From the NCBI GenBank assembly GCA_013399855.1, contig VXAY01005810.1, forward strand, positions 1,046,167 to 1,110,166: 64,000 nt of DNA, given 5' to 3'. Positions 37,101-47,959 of this stretch are shown here, piece by piece. Source of the DNA: Oxyruncus cristatus. Its lineage: Eukaryota; Chordata; Aves; Passeriformes; Cotingidae. The notes below the pieces were generated by a model. That model saw only the letters and a program-made list of their open reading frames with translations. It was not told the origin of the DNA and did not search any database. Both the position numbers and the translations under genes were made by a program. Position 1 is the first letter of the stretch; each line of letters starts with the position of its first letter.

Positions 37101-37526
37101 CGGATACAACCAGCATGGATACAACCCTGCTTGCCCTAGGCAGGATCGCTTAGGGAATAGTTTCTCTCCTGTTCCTTGCAGTGGCAGCTTCAGGCTGCTG
37201 CTGAACCCTCACTCTTAAGGTAGAAATCAATGCAGTTAATGTCATGTCAGCTAAAGCTATGCTGTTACTAGAGGACTGTATGCTGGAAATTTGAAAATCT
37301 CTGCAGTTCAAAGGCTTCTGGTGCTTTCTTCAAATTCTGTAACCCCCTCATTGGTGATGTTATGTTGAGTTGAAGTCCTGTTGAGCTTCTGGGATCTTGC
37401 AGAACAACATTCCTGTTGTTATGGAGCTCCTGTAAGCCATTCCCTGGTGGATATAATGCTTACAAGATGCTAAATACATGGGGAGTGTTTTATAGAGTGG
37501 GAAAAATACTTAGTGGTGTCTCACAT
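31181..37526. other. Long noncoding stretch, no gene seen
   Basis: No supported exon or RNA gene in over 6 kb. Contents noted: a short AC run at about 32621-32632, a 16-base A run at 33817-33832, a T run near 35477-35488, and a perfect 14-base palindrome CAAGCTATAGCTTG at 35573-35586. No transposon fragment is recognisable, which is unusually clean even for a bird. Confidence 0.5.
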
Positions 37527-37850
37527 TTATTGCATTTGATGTCTTTCAGTCTGTGTTGATGGTGTTGTTACCTTTGGTGTAGCAGGAGGCTGAGCTGGTG
37601 ACTGAAAATCGGAAGAGCTGACACCTGTCCCATTTGTGCCATCTGATTTTGCCTGGCTCTTTGCAGACCTGCTGGTCTCTCTGCCACCCTTCCTGTGGTC
37701 TTTGGAAGCACAACAAGGTCCAGGGATCCCCTTGAGCCTGCTGAAGCCAGAGGTGGGCTCACAGCCTTCCCAAGTCTGTGATGGGCCCATTGCCTCCCTT
37801 CCCATACTTGTGTTTTGAGCAGCAGCCTGGAGACGCTGCAAGAGCTTCAC
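37527..37850 (-). other. Protein-like minus-strand frame, possible exon or decayed retrocopy (weak)
   Basis: A 107-codon frame begins with Met-Lys-Leu-Leu-Gln-Arg-Leu-Gln and its C-terminal half is rich in Ser, Thr, Gln, Pro and Lys, a composition seen in disordered protein regions. On the minus strand a donor-like AAG|GTAACA lies inside the frame near its end, and an acceptor-like CTCTTGCAG lies near its start. The stop codon overlaps an AATAAA word. Upstream on the same strand, 37888-38148 is a second open frame, but in between there are stops. It could be a chance frame, a remnant of a retrocopy, or a real exon. I do not recognise a parent gene. Confidence 0.12.
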
Positions 37851-37866
37851 AGAAGGGTCATTATTT

Positions 37867-37882
37867 TGTCACCTAGGTGACA
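37867..37882. repeat. Perfect 16-base palindrome
   Basis: TGTCACCTAGGTGACA is identical to its own reverse complement. It contains two facing CACCT/AGGTG words (ZEB/Snail-type E-box half) and two TGTCA words (MEIS/TGIF type). A perfect 16-mer palindrome is rare by chance in a window of this size, but function is unknown. Confidence 0.9.
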
Positions 37883-39869
37883 GTTTGTTACCCTGCCAGT
37901 TGTCTGGAGTGCAGCAAGCCACTCCACATACAGCTGACGTGGTTTAGACACTTCTTAGTGAACAAAATGGGTGGCTGTCTCTCTCCATAGTCCTTGTCTC
38001 TCAGAAAACCCAGGTTCCAACTGTTGCATCTGTGATGAGGCTGCTTTGAATTGGTGAATCTGGCAGCACTTGTCTGCTTTGTCTCTTTGCTTCTCAAAAT
38101 GGTGACATGAAGAGGGATGCCCTGATTTAGAAGTGCTTTTAGAAGCATGAATCTTCAGAAGGCTGTGGGAGATGGGAAGGTACTCAGGCTGTCCACTGTG
38201 GATTTATACTGCAGGTCATGAATCTGAGCTGGGCAACTCCTCTTTGGAGTTTTTTAATTCTTTGAGTTTCATGATGCATCTTGGTAACTAAGGCTGAAGT
38301 TTCTTCTTTGCCGGTAACCAAGTACTAAACAACCATCCCTTCCAGCAAGGGGAAGGAACTGCATCTCTGCCGTGTGCCTCTTGTCTTCTTCAGGGCTGCA
38401 TTATGTGTGTAGCATTGAGGTCAGGTTGCACATAACATGATGTTAAGCATTTAACAACTGTAATTGCCACAGGTTGTGTTTTAAAACAATCTTCTGCTGC
38501 CTCCTCAGAGGAGGAATAAGATTAATTTAAAACTGTTCCTTCCGTTTTAAGCATGGGCTCAGGCAAGGCTGTGAGACCGGGTAAGACTTTGCCTTGTCTG
38601 CTCCTTGTGACAGCATTGAGAGGGTCTCCCGGAGCCCACCTGTCCTTGAGCTCTTTGCAGCGTGGGGGTAGAGCTCCCAGCAAAGGAAACCGGTGAAAGA
38701 GTAGCCACTGGCAGTCAAGAAAATGGATTAAACTTGCCAACGAACTTGTGTTACTGGTCTGCCCTCCACCTCCTCTCCAGGAGTTGTTTGTTAACAAAGG
38801 TACTCACAGCTTGGGGAGTGCACCATAATCCTTATAAGTCATTTAAAGCAGTGTAGGCAGTTAAAGATTAATTTTGCATGCAGTGACCTCTTTATTTTTA
38901 TCTGCTTTGCCTCCTGCATCTTCAGAAATAACAAACAAATGCTCCAAACATACCAACCCCCTTGGAAGACAATGATTTCATTGTGGCTGTGAACATGACA
39001 TACATTACATAAATATTGGTGCTTCCATGCCTGCTGATTCTTTGTCCTTGGATGCGGAGTCTTGCAGCCCCGCTGGTCGGGTTTCGTAAGAGCTGGGGGG
39101 CAGCACAGCAGTGCAAGACATTGGTGGTAGTGCTTGGTCCAGGCTGCCTTTCTAGCCCAGGCTGCTTTGCGAGGTGGATGTTTTTCTGTTAATGTGCTCA
39201 GGCTGGTTTATCTGTCACTCCTCTTGAGCAGGCCACAGCTGTTGTGGCACTTGTGGGCATTTATCTCAAGCTTTTTGATGTCTTTGTGCTGGTTATTGCA
39301 GGATGCAGAAGAGCTTTACATGCACAGTTCAAACCCTGTGTCATCTCTGGAAGAAAAATATTGAGGCCTGATCCCTGTGAAGGCAGAGGGAGGCAGAGGA
39401 ATGATGCACAGGAAAACTGGCCTTGCAGCACACTTGGGAAATGTGTTGTGTTCTGCCCCTTCCTCCCACGTGGTGCTGTACAGGGCAGCACTGTCCTCCC
39501 ACAGTGACACAGTCACGCTGCTCTTTCAGCTCCAGGGATGGAGTATTGTGTGAAGGAGCTGCAAGTCCCAGTTCTCAAACCCTGCTGATGATTGGTGCTG
39601 GAACTAGTTTTAATTTCCTGAGGGCTACATGTAACTCCAGTGGAGTTACGAGTTTCTCTCTGCTTGTTTCTGTAGATAGGCCACACATTCTTGCAGAGAA
39701 TAAAATGTAAATCTCTACATGACCTAACAGTTGTTTCCTAAAATATGAACAAAATCAAAGAATGAAGAATGTGTGTTGTTCAGAGCAGCTTGAGAACCTG
39801 AAATACTGACTAAAATTACGGAGAGAAAACAAAGTAGGGGGTTTGTTTTTTTTCTAGATTGCTTTATGT
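37883..39869. other. Noncoding stretch, no gene seen
   Basis: No supported gene. Minus-strand frames at 37888-38148 and 38522-38797 were considered and have no recognisable domain. No transposon found. Confidence 0.5.
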
Positions 39870-40080
39870 GTTACATTAATCTTTGCTGGCAAAGCCTTTT
39901 AAATTAAGTCAAAGTAATTGTGTAAATGTACTCCCGTAATTGTCAGGTCACTACTCGGATGCAGGCAGCAGGGAGGATAATTTTTGGTGCAGTATCTCAC
40001 TCCGTGGACCAAAGATACGTTATCAAAGCTTGATGGATGTGCGAGAGAGAACTGGAGTGTAACCTGCACGCAGGGGCTCG
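39870..40080. promoter_or_regulatory. Candidate regulatory block with clustered CTTTG/CAAAG words
   Basis: An inverted pair CTTTGC-TG-GCAAAG spans 39881-39894, followed by TCAAAG at 39909-39914, CCAAAGAT at 40009-40016 and ATCAAAG at 40022-40028. Clustered WCAAAG words are typical of TCF/LEF (Wnt-responsive) or, as the inverted pair, of HNF4-like binding. The block is free of repeats. Role is inferred. Confidence 0.27.
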
Positions 40081-40609
40081 GAGTGGGAGCAGAGCCTGGT
40101 CGGCTTGTTTAACCTTTGAGTGCCTCTTGGCTCAATGGCCCTTGGATACTGCTACTTCATGGAAAAAGTTCTAAATATAGTACTCGTTTGTTGTTGAATA
40201 ATGACTTTAGAGGGTGGATGCTGGGGTTTCCAGCTCCTTGCAGGGCCAGAGCAGTGCAGGAGTGAGATACTGTAAATGAGACCATTAATGAGGACTCAGG
40301 CCAGTAATACTGCTGAGCACTGACACGTGTTGATTTATTTGTAGAATATTCTGTTGATAGTCTGTTTGTCATAGAAACTCCCTGAGATGAAACCTGAGGA
40401 TTTTTTTTTTTTACCCTTAGGAGATGTTACCTTTTCATTCCCTTGTTTGCCTGGTAGGATCAGCTGCCAGGCATAGGACTTTGCTATCCATAGGTCTACT
40501 TTTAGAGTGGGAGAGATTTTGAAGGTAAATAGAATGGGCAGGAAATGTTTTGGGGAAAGGGATCAACGAGACCATCTTTCCCTGGAAAAGGAAGAGATGA
40601 AATCTAGGG

Positions 40610-40690
40610 AAAAGTGAAGAAATTTGCCTGAGGTCCCCCCGGAGGTCAGCGATGAAACTGAAAGGGGTCTGAAACTTCTTTATTGGTCCT
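40610..40690 (-). repeat. MIR-like ancient SINE trace
   Basis: In reverse orientation of MIR, AAGTGAAGAAATTTGCCTGAG then GTC...GGAGGTCAGCGATGAAACTG follow the MIR order GAAGTGACTTGCCCAAGGTCA then AGGTCAGTGGCAGAGCTG. Divergent but colinear over about 70 bases. Confidence 0.4.
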
Positions 40691-41139
40691 TTAACCCAGA
40701 CATCATCCTTTACTGGAAGTTCAGAAACCCTCTTGGTTTTAACCACCCAGTGAGTGAATCTGCTTCCTTTGTGGCTCTGTTTTCCCAGAGCTTTTACCTC
40801 AGAAGACCCTGCCATCTTGAACAATTTCCCTGTGTAATGCTTGCTTCATTGCTGTTTCATTTCACTAACTTTCACTTGAAAATCAGATGCTTCCCTATCT
40901 TTTCTTTTTACTTCCTTATACAGCTTTTCCCTGTTGCTGCAGCTCATTAAATCCTGCAGCTGTGTGTTATTTAACATCATAAAGTGGTTAGAGATATCAT
41001 TCATATAAAAGGATACAAAATGAATGTGCATTGTAATTCCAGTCTCGAGGTAGCAAACTTCTCTGTGGAGTTGTGACTTAACTTATGGCTTTGTAAAGGC
41101 TTTTACTTGCCTTTATTTAGCGCTTTTCTGCTTCTTAAT
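40691..41139. other. Noncoding stretch, nothing recognised
   Basis: AT-rich, with overlapping frames of up to about 108 codons on plus and minus strands and no recognisable domain. Confidence 0.5.
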
Positions 41140-41540
41140 GGTTTGTGTGTAGGTAAATCTATTTATAATGCAGTTATTAATCAGTCTGTATAATTACGTC
41201 CATTAATATGGGTATGAAGTGTATTGAAAATGTCAGCTCTTTCTCCTGCCCTGATTCGGGGGCGGGCATCGTGCTGCCCCGCACTGCTGCCCGCTGGCGC
41301 GATGCCACGTGCGTGCCCTGACCTGTGGTCACAGGTTCCTGTTCGGCTGAAAACTGATGCAAATAAAGCCGTGCACCAAACCCTCTGGGGAGGCAGGTGT
41401 GCAAGTGCCAGGGGCCAACCTCCCAGAAAGAGGAGAAGGTGGCAGAGCTTTGCTTTTCAATTATTAGGTAATGAGAATCTTGCTGGCGTTTGGCACATGG
41501 ATTTGGCGCAGCCGTGGCAGCCGTGATGTATTGCATTGGT
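41140..41540. promoter_or_regulatory. Candidate enhancer-like block: octamer, E-box and RUNX-type palindrome
   Basis: An AT-rich left half with several ATTA words passes into a CpG-richer core. Visible sites are CACGTG at 41306-41311, an inverted repeat ACCTGTG-GT-CACAGGT at 41321-41336 containing RUNX-type TGTGGT, the perfect octamer ATGCAAAT at 41357-41364 (POU factors), and a CAATTATTAGG word near 41458-41468. This is the densest collection of complete consensus sites in the window. No repeat or supported frame. Enhancer role is inference. Confidence 0.35.
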
Positions 41541-42439
41541 GTTCATGGCTCGTGGCTGGAATGTAGCTGGCTTTTGCCTCTGCTTTCTTCCCTTTTCTCT
41601 TTCTTAAAGCAGGTTCCTTAGCATTTGTGTGCCAGGCTTTTCTCTCCTGGAGGTCATGTACTTCCTCTCCAGGAACATGGTGAGACTTGGTTGTTGTCAA
41701 TCCTCTATGAAACCAGGGCTGATATGATCTGCTCTGCCTGTATCTGATTTTCTGGATGGTTTTTTGTGTGTGGTTGGTTGTTGTGTGGGCTTTTCTGTTT
41801 GTTTGTTGTTTTTAAATCCAAGTGCTCATTTTGTGGCCTAATTGCCATTGTTCCTTTCTGCATTCTGGATGTGTGTCAGGGAGTTTGGTAGCTCTGCAGA
41901 GCCTTTCTGAGCGCAGGGAGTGCTGCTCTCTCCAGCCCCCGGGGCAGCAGAGGGGTAGGGAGGCAGTGAGGGTTGCAGTGTGCCCTGCTCCTGGGGTCCC
42001 ACAGCCTTCCTTGCTCCTGGCAGGATGGCAAGCCCTCGGCTGCCTCCCATGCTCTCCCCCTTGGCGTTGGCTGTGTTTGTAGGGATGTGAAGACAAGCCC
42101 AGGCACATTTCCAGGGGCAGTGGAAGCTGTGGGGGCGGCGGTGTGTCCCAGGGGCACGGTGCTCCCCTGGCACTGCTGTGGAACGAGTGCCTGCTTGTGT
42201 CTCCGTGAGAGCTGGTGTGCGGATCTTGGCCCGACGGTGGGAGCTGTTGGGCTGTGGGAGATGGATGGATCTCCCTGACTCGAACGCTGGGCTGTGGCTG
42301 TGTCTTGCAGAGTAGGATGCCTTTAGGAGTGTCCTTGTGCCTTGCAGAACACATAGTAATGCCTTTTCACATACTCCCTTGAATAATCATTAAAAGCATT
42401 TTCTCCTTCTTTCCCCCCCTCTTTTTTTTTTTGAGTATC
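41541..42439. other. Noncoding stretch, no gene seen
   Basis: A GC-richer segment at 41880-42250 gives several overlapping frames on both strands (the longest 180 codons, minus, 41812-42354) with no recognisable domain. T run at about 42422-42432. Confidence 0.5.
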
Positions 42440-42660
42440 CCGGCCAAAGCAAATAGGATAAGGAATTAGAGCAAGCTGAGGCTGGTGTAATATACTAAAC
42501 CATGACTCTAACAGCAATTAACGCAAAGGAATGAACATTTACAGTGCCCTGCAGTTATCCTTACTGCTCAGTGGTAAACTGAAATAAGCCTGGTGTCTGT
42601 GGGCTTGCTAGACTAACTGCCTTTTTATTACATTACATGGATTATTGCTCATTTTTTCTT
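42440..42660. promoter_or_regulatory. Weak regulatory candidate, AT-rich
   Basis: Unique AT-rich block with AATTA and TTAAC words and an ATTACATTACATGGATTATT stretch. Free of repeats and frames. Only composition and motif words support it. Confidence 0.2.
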
Positions 42661-44272
42661 CCATTTTCAGGCTTCTCTCAGGCTACCCTCCTTGCCCTGA
42701 ATAGTGACCCCCAAAGAGGAATATTATAGTTAGTGCAGCTGATTTTTGGCACACTTGAGTTCAGATACTCGCACATGGTCGACATTCAGCCGTGTTACTC
42801 TGTGCCAGGATTGGAGGTGGCTCAGAGAGCTGTTCCCTTGGGAAGGAAAAGGGGGAAAATGTGTGGTTTGCAGGGAGCTCCCTGGCTCAGAAATGTCTGA
42901 GTGCCTGCCCTGCTTTAAGCTCAGGGTGGTTCTGCGAGCTTGGTTGGAGCTGCTCATGCTCGGGATCAGGTTTTTCACACCATGGAAGTTAAACGGTGAC
43001 ACTGATTTGTTTGTGGTGCTGTACAAACAAACCTGGGGTAGCAGTGCCCTGTCCAGAGAGGTCAGGTGGTTCTGTGGTATCACTGTGTACGTGTTCAGGT
43101 TTGGACTGGCATAAATGTCTTCAGTGAGAGACTGAAGACTTTGCACTTGGTAAGGAGTACAAGCATTAATGCCAGGTTAGCTTCTTTCCCGTTAAAAGGT
43201 ACTGGTTGTGCCCTGCTGCTCCCAACACACGTTGTTTTGGACTCTGGAACTTGGAGCAAGTCTGGGGCAGAAATCACATAAAGAAGAGCGTGCTGGTGAG
43301 GTGGGTGTGGTTGGGCACACTGGACACAGCCACGAGCGTGGCTGTTAGTGCTTCCCAAATCAGGGCTACCATGTCTTGCCCTGAAGCTTTACCGCATTGT
43401 TGTGTGGAGAGGAGGAGATGGGAGAGACGCCGAGCTACAGCAACTTGCTGCACGTGTATAATATTAGTGTATGAAGAACATCTGTGTGAAAACTTGAAGA
43501 AATACACGCTTTGGGCAAGAAAAAGAATGTGCAATGTAAGAAAACACTGTTACTTAATACAGTTTTTGCTTGGAGGTTACAGTCAACACATGCTGTAATA
43601 CTTCTCACTTGTGTGATACAGTAGCAGCGTGACACTTCAGATTTATTACTTTTGGTTTCTCTTTAAAGAAGTCCTGAACTGGAATCAAAAGAATGCTTTT
43701 TTCTCTTGAGCTACAGAAGGGAAAATATTTCAAAATGTCATAAATCAAAAATATATTAAAGGCCAACAAACCAGATGAAAACTTTGTTGGAAGATTGTCT
43801 ATAATGTTTGGCAGAAGAGACTAATGTGCTGTGGTTTTTGGCCGAAATTAGAAATGTGAAATACTCTAGGGTCCATCTCCTTGAAATGAGCTATTTTTAT
43901 GTATTTTATCTCTGTCTATATATTAAAAAAACAGCAGAGGTGGTTTGTATGTATAATGTAAGTATTAGCATGTGTGTAATTTGTGTTAAGTATATATAAT
44001 GCATTATATAAATTCAGTTGCAATTTGATACAGAATATTCCATTACAAAATAATTTTTCCAGTGCAAGCACTCACTAGAGACCTCGATCTTAGCCAACAA
44101 ATTCTGTATCCTTGCTGACTCCAGGACTGGCAGTACATAATTTCTCATGTAGATTCATTTCTCTCAAGTCCATATATCTGTCCATATCTGAGATACACTT
44201 CACAGCAAGTGTTCTGCTGTGTGTGCCCAGCCTTTTCCTGAATCCTGCCCCTAATGCCTGGCAAGGTGCAGC
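42661..44272. other. Noncoding stretch, no gene seen
   Basis: No supported gene. Strongly AT-rich from 43870 to 44060, with TATATA words. Frames of up to 138 codons overlap in both directions. Confidence 0.5.
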
Positions 44273-44295
44273 GGGGGCGGGCGGGCAGCTGGGGG
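44273..44295 (+). other. Canonical G-quadruplex motif
   Basis: Four G runs, at 44273-44277, 44279-44281, 44283-44285 and 44291-44295, separated by loops of one, one and five bases. This fits the standard G3+N1-7 pattern, and the two one-base loops are associated with high stability. It is isolated in otherwise ordinary DNA. Confidence 0.8.
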
Positions 44296-45161
44296 CTGAG
44301 GCTTCCCTGTGCCTCGGAGCAGCCAGATGGGAGCAGTCAGGCCCAGTGGATCTGAATGACTTGGCTTCGTGTGTGTTTGCTCTTCAGTAAACTTTTTATG
44401 ACATGTTTCTTCCCCTTTTAATGCATTTTTAAGTTTAGCTCTGTGGTTGTGCTCTGTGTAACCGAGCTGCACCGCAGAGGACGTGGTGTGGGGTGAGCAG
44501 TTAAAGCCGCTGCTTCCTCCTCTGATGCTTGGCCTTGTGCCGCTGATTTCGAGGATGTCTCTGACATTTTAAGCAGGGACAGTCACCCTCGAGGCTGTGC
44601 TAGTTGGCTTTTAATCCAGGGAGGTTGTGTCAAGCCACGAGTTCCTACAGCCTATGTTCCTGGGCTGGGAATCTGGTACCACCACTGCCCCATGATACAA
44701 GTGTTACATGGAATGGAACCCCTTTTTTCCCCTAAATAGAGACTGTGAAGTTTTTCAGGGAAAAGCTTTGGACTGTCGTTCTCTGGTCACGTCAGAGACA
44801 CTGCCTGGCACAGTTTGCACTCCTAAACACACCTGCACACTTAGGTCTCAGGTCATCTTACAGAGATCTACGAATTCCTGTTTTTAAAACTGTCTTCCAT
44901 GGTACTCTGAGTTGTAGAGTGACTCAAATGCTCCAACTCTTCACCTCTCCCTTCCTGCCATAACTTTCCCTGGGCGTAGTGATGCTCATAATGCTCCTGA
45001 GCTTTGCTGTTTGCAGTGGGGACCTGACAACTCAAAGCTACATGTAAACAGCTTTGTTGGCTACTTTTCCTTTCCTTGCTTATATTGTACACCTTAAATG
45101 TGCTATTTCTTTTGGCATAATGGCAAAATCACTGCTTATGGGAACCGCGTAGATAATACAA
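44296..45161. other. Noncoding stretch, no gene seen
   Basis: Nothing recognisable beyond short frames on both strands. Confidence 0.5.
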
Positions 45162-45183
45162 AAAGCTCTTTGAAAAGAGCTTT
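45162..45183. repeat. Perfect inverted repeat, 10-base arms, 2-base loop
   Basis: AAAGCTCTTT at 45162-45171 and its exact reverse complement AAAGAGCTTT at 45174-45183, separated by GA. It could form a hairpin or cruciform, but there is no T tract that would suggest a terminator and none is expected in this genome type. A GTAC-flanked word GTACAAAGTAC follows at about 45191. Confidence 0.9.
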
Positions 45184-46802
45184 ATCAGAGTACAAAGTAC
45201 TTGGAATTGAAAGCCCCTAGAGGGTTGCTTTATTTTCCCCCTTCATTCAAACTTGTAGTGGTGCAGGATCGAGATACATCATGCCCTATTTTCAGCTGAT
45301 TTGCATGTTAGAGAGAACGGAGTAATTGGTGTTTAACCAGAACAAAAGAGGATCTGTTTGCTAAAAGAAAAAGAATTCTTGAAGTAGACCCTAATACATA
45401 TACTGCCTTTGTCTCTCCTCTCATTAAGAATTGAATAGGATGGCCTAGTAATTAGAATGTGGAAGGCACTGCTTTGGTGTTGATGCTTTTTGAGCTAATT
45501 GGTTTGAAAATTATATTTGATGTAGCTCTAAGGGATGTTGGCACAACACCTTCTTGGGACAGGGACATCCTGTACTCCCATTTCGCTGCAGAAGTAGGCA
45601 CTTGGAGGCAGGGTTTTGTCTTCTGGTTTGTTTTTTTTAATTTTATTTATTAAGCCCATATTTACCTTTCCAACTGAATACACAGGATGCATTGTCACAT
45701 GTAAATAATTCTTCTCTTGCTGGTATGAAAACCTTGAAATGACCTTGGAAAGAGCTTAGCCCCTCTCTTCCCAAATAAGTCCGTATTTCAGCCCCTTAGT
45801 AAAGCAGAGATTTGAGCTAAACTGGGTTTGGATTTCTGCCCTTCGGCATTCTTGGAAAGGTTTTGTTGTTGTTGCTTGTTTGGTTGGGTTTTTGTTTCAT
45901 TTTTGTTTTGACAAAAAGGTTAAAACAAATGTTCTTGAGCAAACTGGAATAATACAGGTCTGGAATTGTGCAGGAGGCTTTCTTTGGTCGGTGTTTGTGA
46001 TCATCCTCAGCCCCATCTCTGGTGGTGAAGACTTCAGGGGAACAGTGATTGCCTCCACAGGTCCTTCCTCTAGATTCTGAAATGGGCTTGCTTTAGGCTG
46101 AAAACTTAAACTCAGAAACATTTTTTGGATCTCTGGAGTTGCAGAGGGGGCCGTGCTCTGGACAAGCCTTTTGATTTGTATCCCCTGCATGGGCTGTGTT
46201 TGGGGTGGGTGGAGTACCAGGGAATTCAGAGGAGGAACATGCATTTCTTAGACTGGTAGATAAATTTGACTGTTAAGATTCAGCTGTACAGAACTTAAGG
46301 GTGTTTTGTTTGCTAATGCTGTAGTTTTGTGGTACAAATTGGAGTCTCAAGCCTGTTATTGGTTCTGCGCAGAGCCCTAGATGATCATCTTAATAAAGTG
46401 TCACACTGTGGTGGAGTCGTTATGTTATGAGGATGAAGTGAACTTCTGAAATTTCCCCCAAGGTTTCAGTGATAAAAAGAACAGTTTTTAAAATGACTGT
46501 GGGTTCCGAGGAGTACGTATTTAGCAGTGTATTTGTAATTTAAATGGATTCGGTCTTGCAATGAGCAACAGCTTGCTTTTCTTTACTTTCCAGGCCTGTC
46601 TTTTTTCTCAGTGGTTTTGTTTGGCTGCTCACCAGGGTATGAGAGTCAGTGTTCAAGTTTTGGTCCTGCTTTAAGATTTGTTTGTGTTTGTTGTACTGCA
46701 GCGTCACTGCCCGTAAGGCTTTAACTACTGTAGGTATCTAGATGTCTTAGATATCTTATCTGCAGATAGCAGTGACACTGAACTGCCTGGCAGGCCTTGC
46801 CA
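45184..46802. other. Noncoding stretch, no gene seen
   Basis: No supported gene. A GTTT/GTTG-rich stretch lies at 45860-45915. Nothing else recognisable. Confidence 0.5.
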
Positions 46803-46856
46803 TGAAGAAATTCTGCCTGATGTCCAAACTGAACCTCCCCTGGCGACGTTCAGCCC
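46803..46856 (-). mobile_element. Old CR1 LINE fragment
   Basis: The words GAAGAAATTCTGCCTGATGT and CCAAACTGAACCTCCCCTGG follow the reverse strand of the CR1 region reading GAAATTCTTCCTGATGTCCAACCTGAACCTCCCCTGGCGCAG. Only about 50 bases remain, without the 3' tail, so it is an older and internally truncated piece. It sits in a different CR1 subfamily branch from the 20352 copy as far as I can judge. Confidence 0.6.
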
Positions 46857-47379
46857 AAACCCAAACAAGATGGAGTATTTTGTCGAGCGAGGCCGTACGT
46901 GAACACTCATTTGCTGCAGTTATACAATACATTGGTGGCTCAGTGTGGTTTGCTGTGCTTTGTGGGCTGAGGTCTGGATATCCATGGGGGACCTGGGTAC
47001 ATTTTCTTCTTAAATATCTGCTGAAGATGGAGCTTGGAGGCGAAGGGTAGGAAGAGAAACTTGTAGAAACAGGCATAATTTGGAGGCCGCACTGTTGCTA
47101 TCTCCTACAACGAACTTGCAGTTTTTTCTTCTTCTGTGTTCTCCATATTGAAAAGTGGCCCTTAAAGGCAAGAGGTTTAAAAGGGGTTAAATAAACTGAA
47201 AAACCCACAGTGTATTTCCGCTCAGAGTTGAAACAAGATGTTGTGGATTGACTCAAAATGAAATTTTTCTTTTTTTTGTTTCCTTTAAAGTTTTGCCAAC
47301 AAACTGAAAACATGTTTGTTTAATCATAGGCAAATTCATCCTTCTGGTTTTTGGGTTCTGTTTTGTTTTCAGTTTAGCC
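46857..47379. other. Noncoding stretch, nothing recognised
   Basis: No supported gene or repeat beyond a short T run near 47270-47277. Confidence 0.5.
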
Positions 47380-47640
47380 AGCAAATTGAGAAATGGAACT
47401 GTTCTACCAGCGCTGCTTCCAGCTCGGATTGCTGCGAGGGAGCCGGGCGAGTCTCCCCCTTGCACACTTTATCTGGGAACCATCAGAATTGCGCTGATTA
47501 ATACCTTGGAAATTATAAATTAACCATATGGAACTACTTCAGTTTAAGTAACTTGTATGTTCTGGTGATAGCTAATCCCCTTACAGCGTGGTTTTAATGA
47601 CCAGTTTGTTTTCACCTGAGGTCATTAATGCTCTAAAACC
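47380..47640. promoter_or_regulatory. Candidate regulatory block
   Basis: A small CpG-bearing part at 47410-47455 is followed by an AT-rich part with TTATCT, ATTAATACC, ATAAATTAACC and the palindrome CCATATGG, then GAGGTCATTAATG near 47618-47630. No repeats. It forms a pair with the block at 47960-48440. Inferred only. Confidence 0.25.
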
Positions 47641-47959
47641 GGCTGTTAACTGCACCAAAGAGGTTTTTCCCGCCCAGGGAGGAGTGCTGCTGGGCACCAC
47701 CTTTAATGCTTAATAATGCTTTATTTCTGCCCTGCCTTCCAGACGTGCTGGCTGATTTTAATGGCTGTGTTGGAAAAATCCTGTTTATTTTCTGTCTGCT
47801 AAGGACTGATCTTGCAGCCAGGAGCAGTGTGGGGGACACAGGACACAGAGACAGTCATGTGAGTGTGTAAAACGTGGTATATGAATGTGCAAATTGGGCT
47901 CTGGATGCTGTGGAAGAAAGGGGTGCACAGCCTCTAGTGCTCCCATGGGTCTACCAGAC
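47641..47959. other. Noncoding spacer, nothing recognised
   Basis: No supported gene or repeat. Confidence 0.45.
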
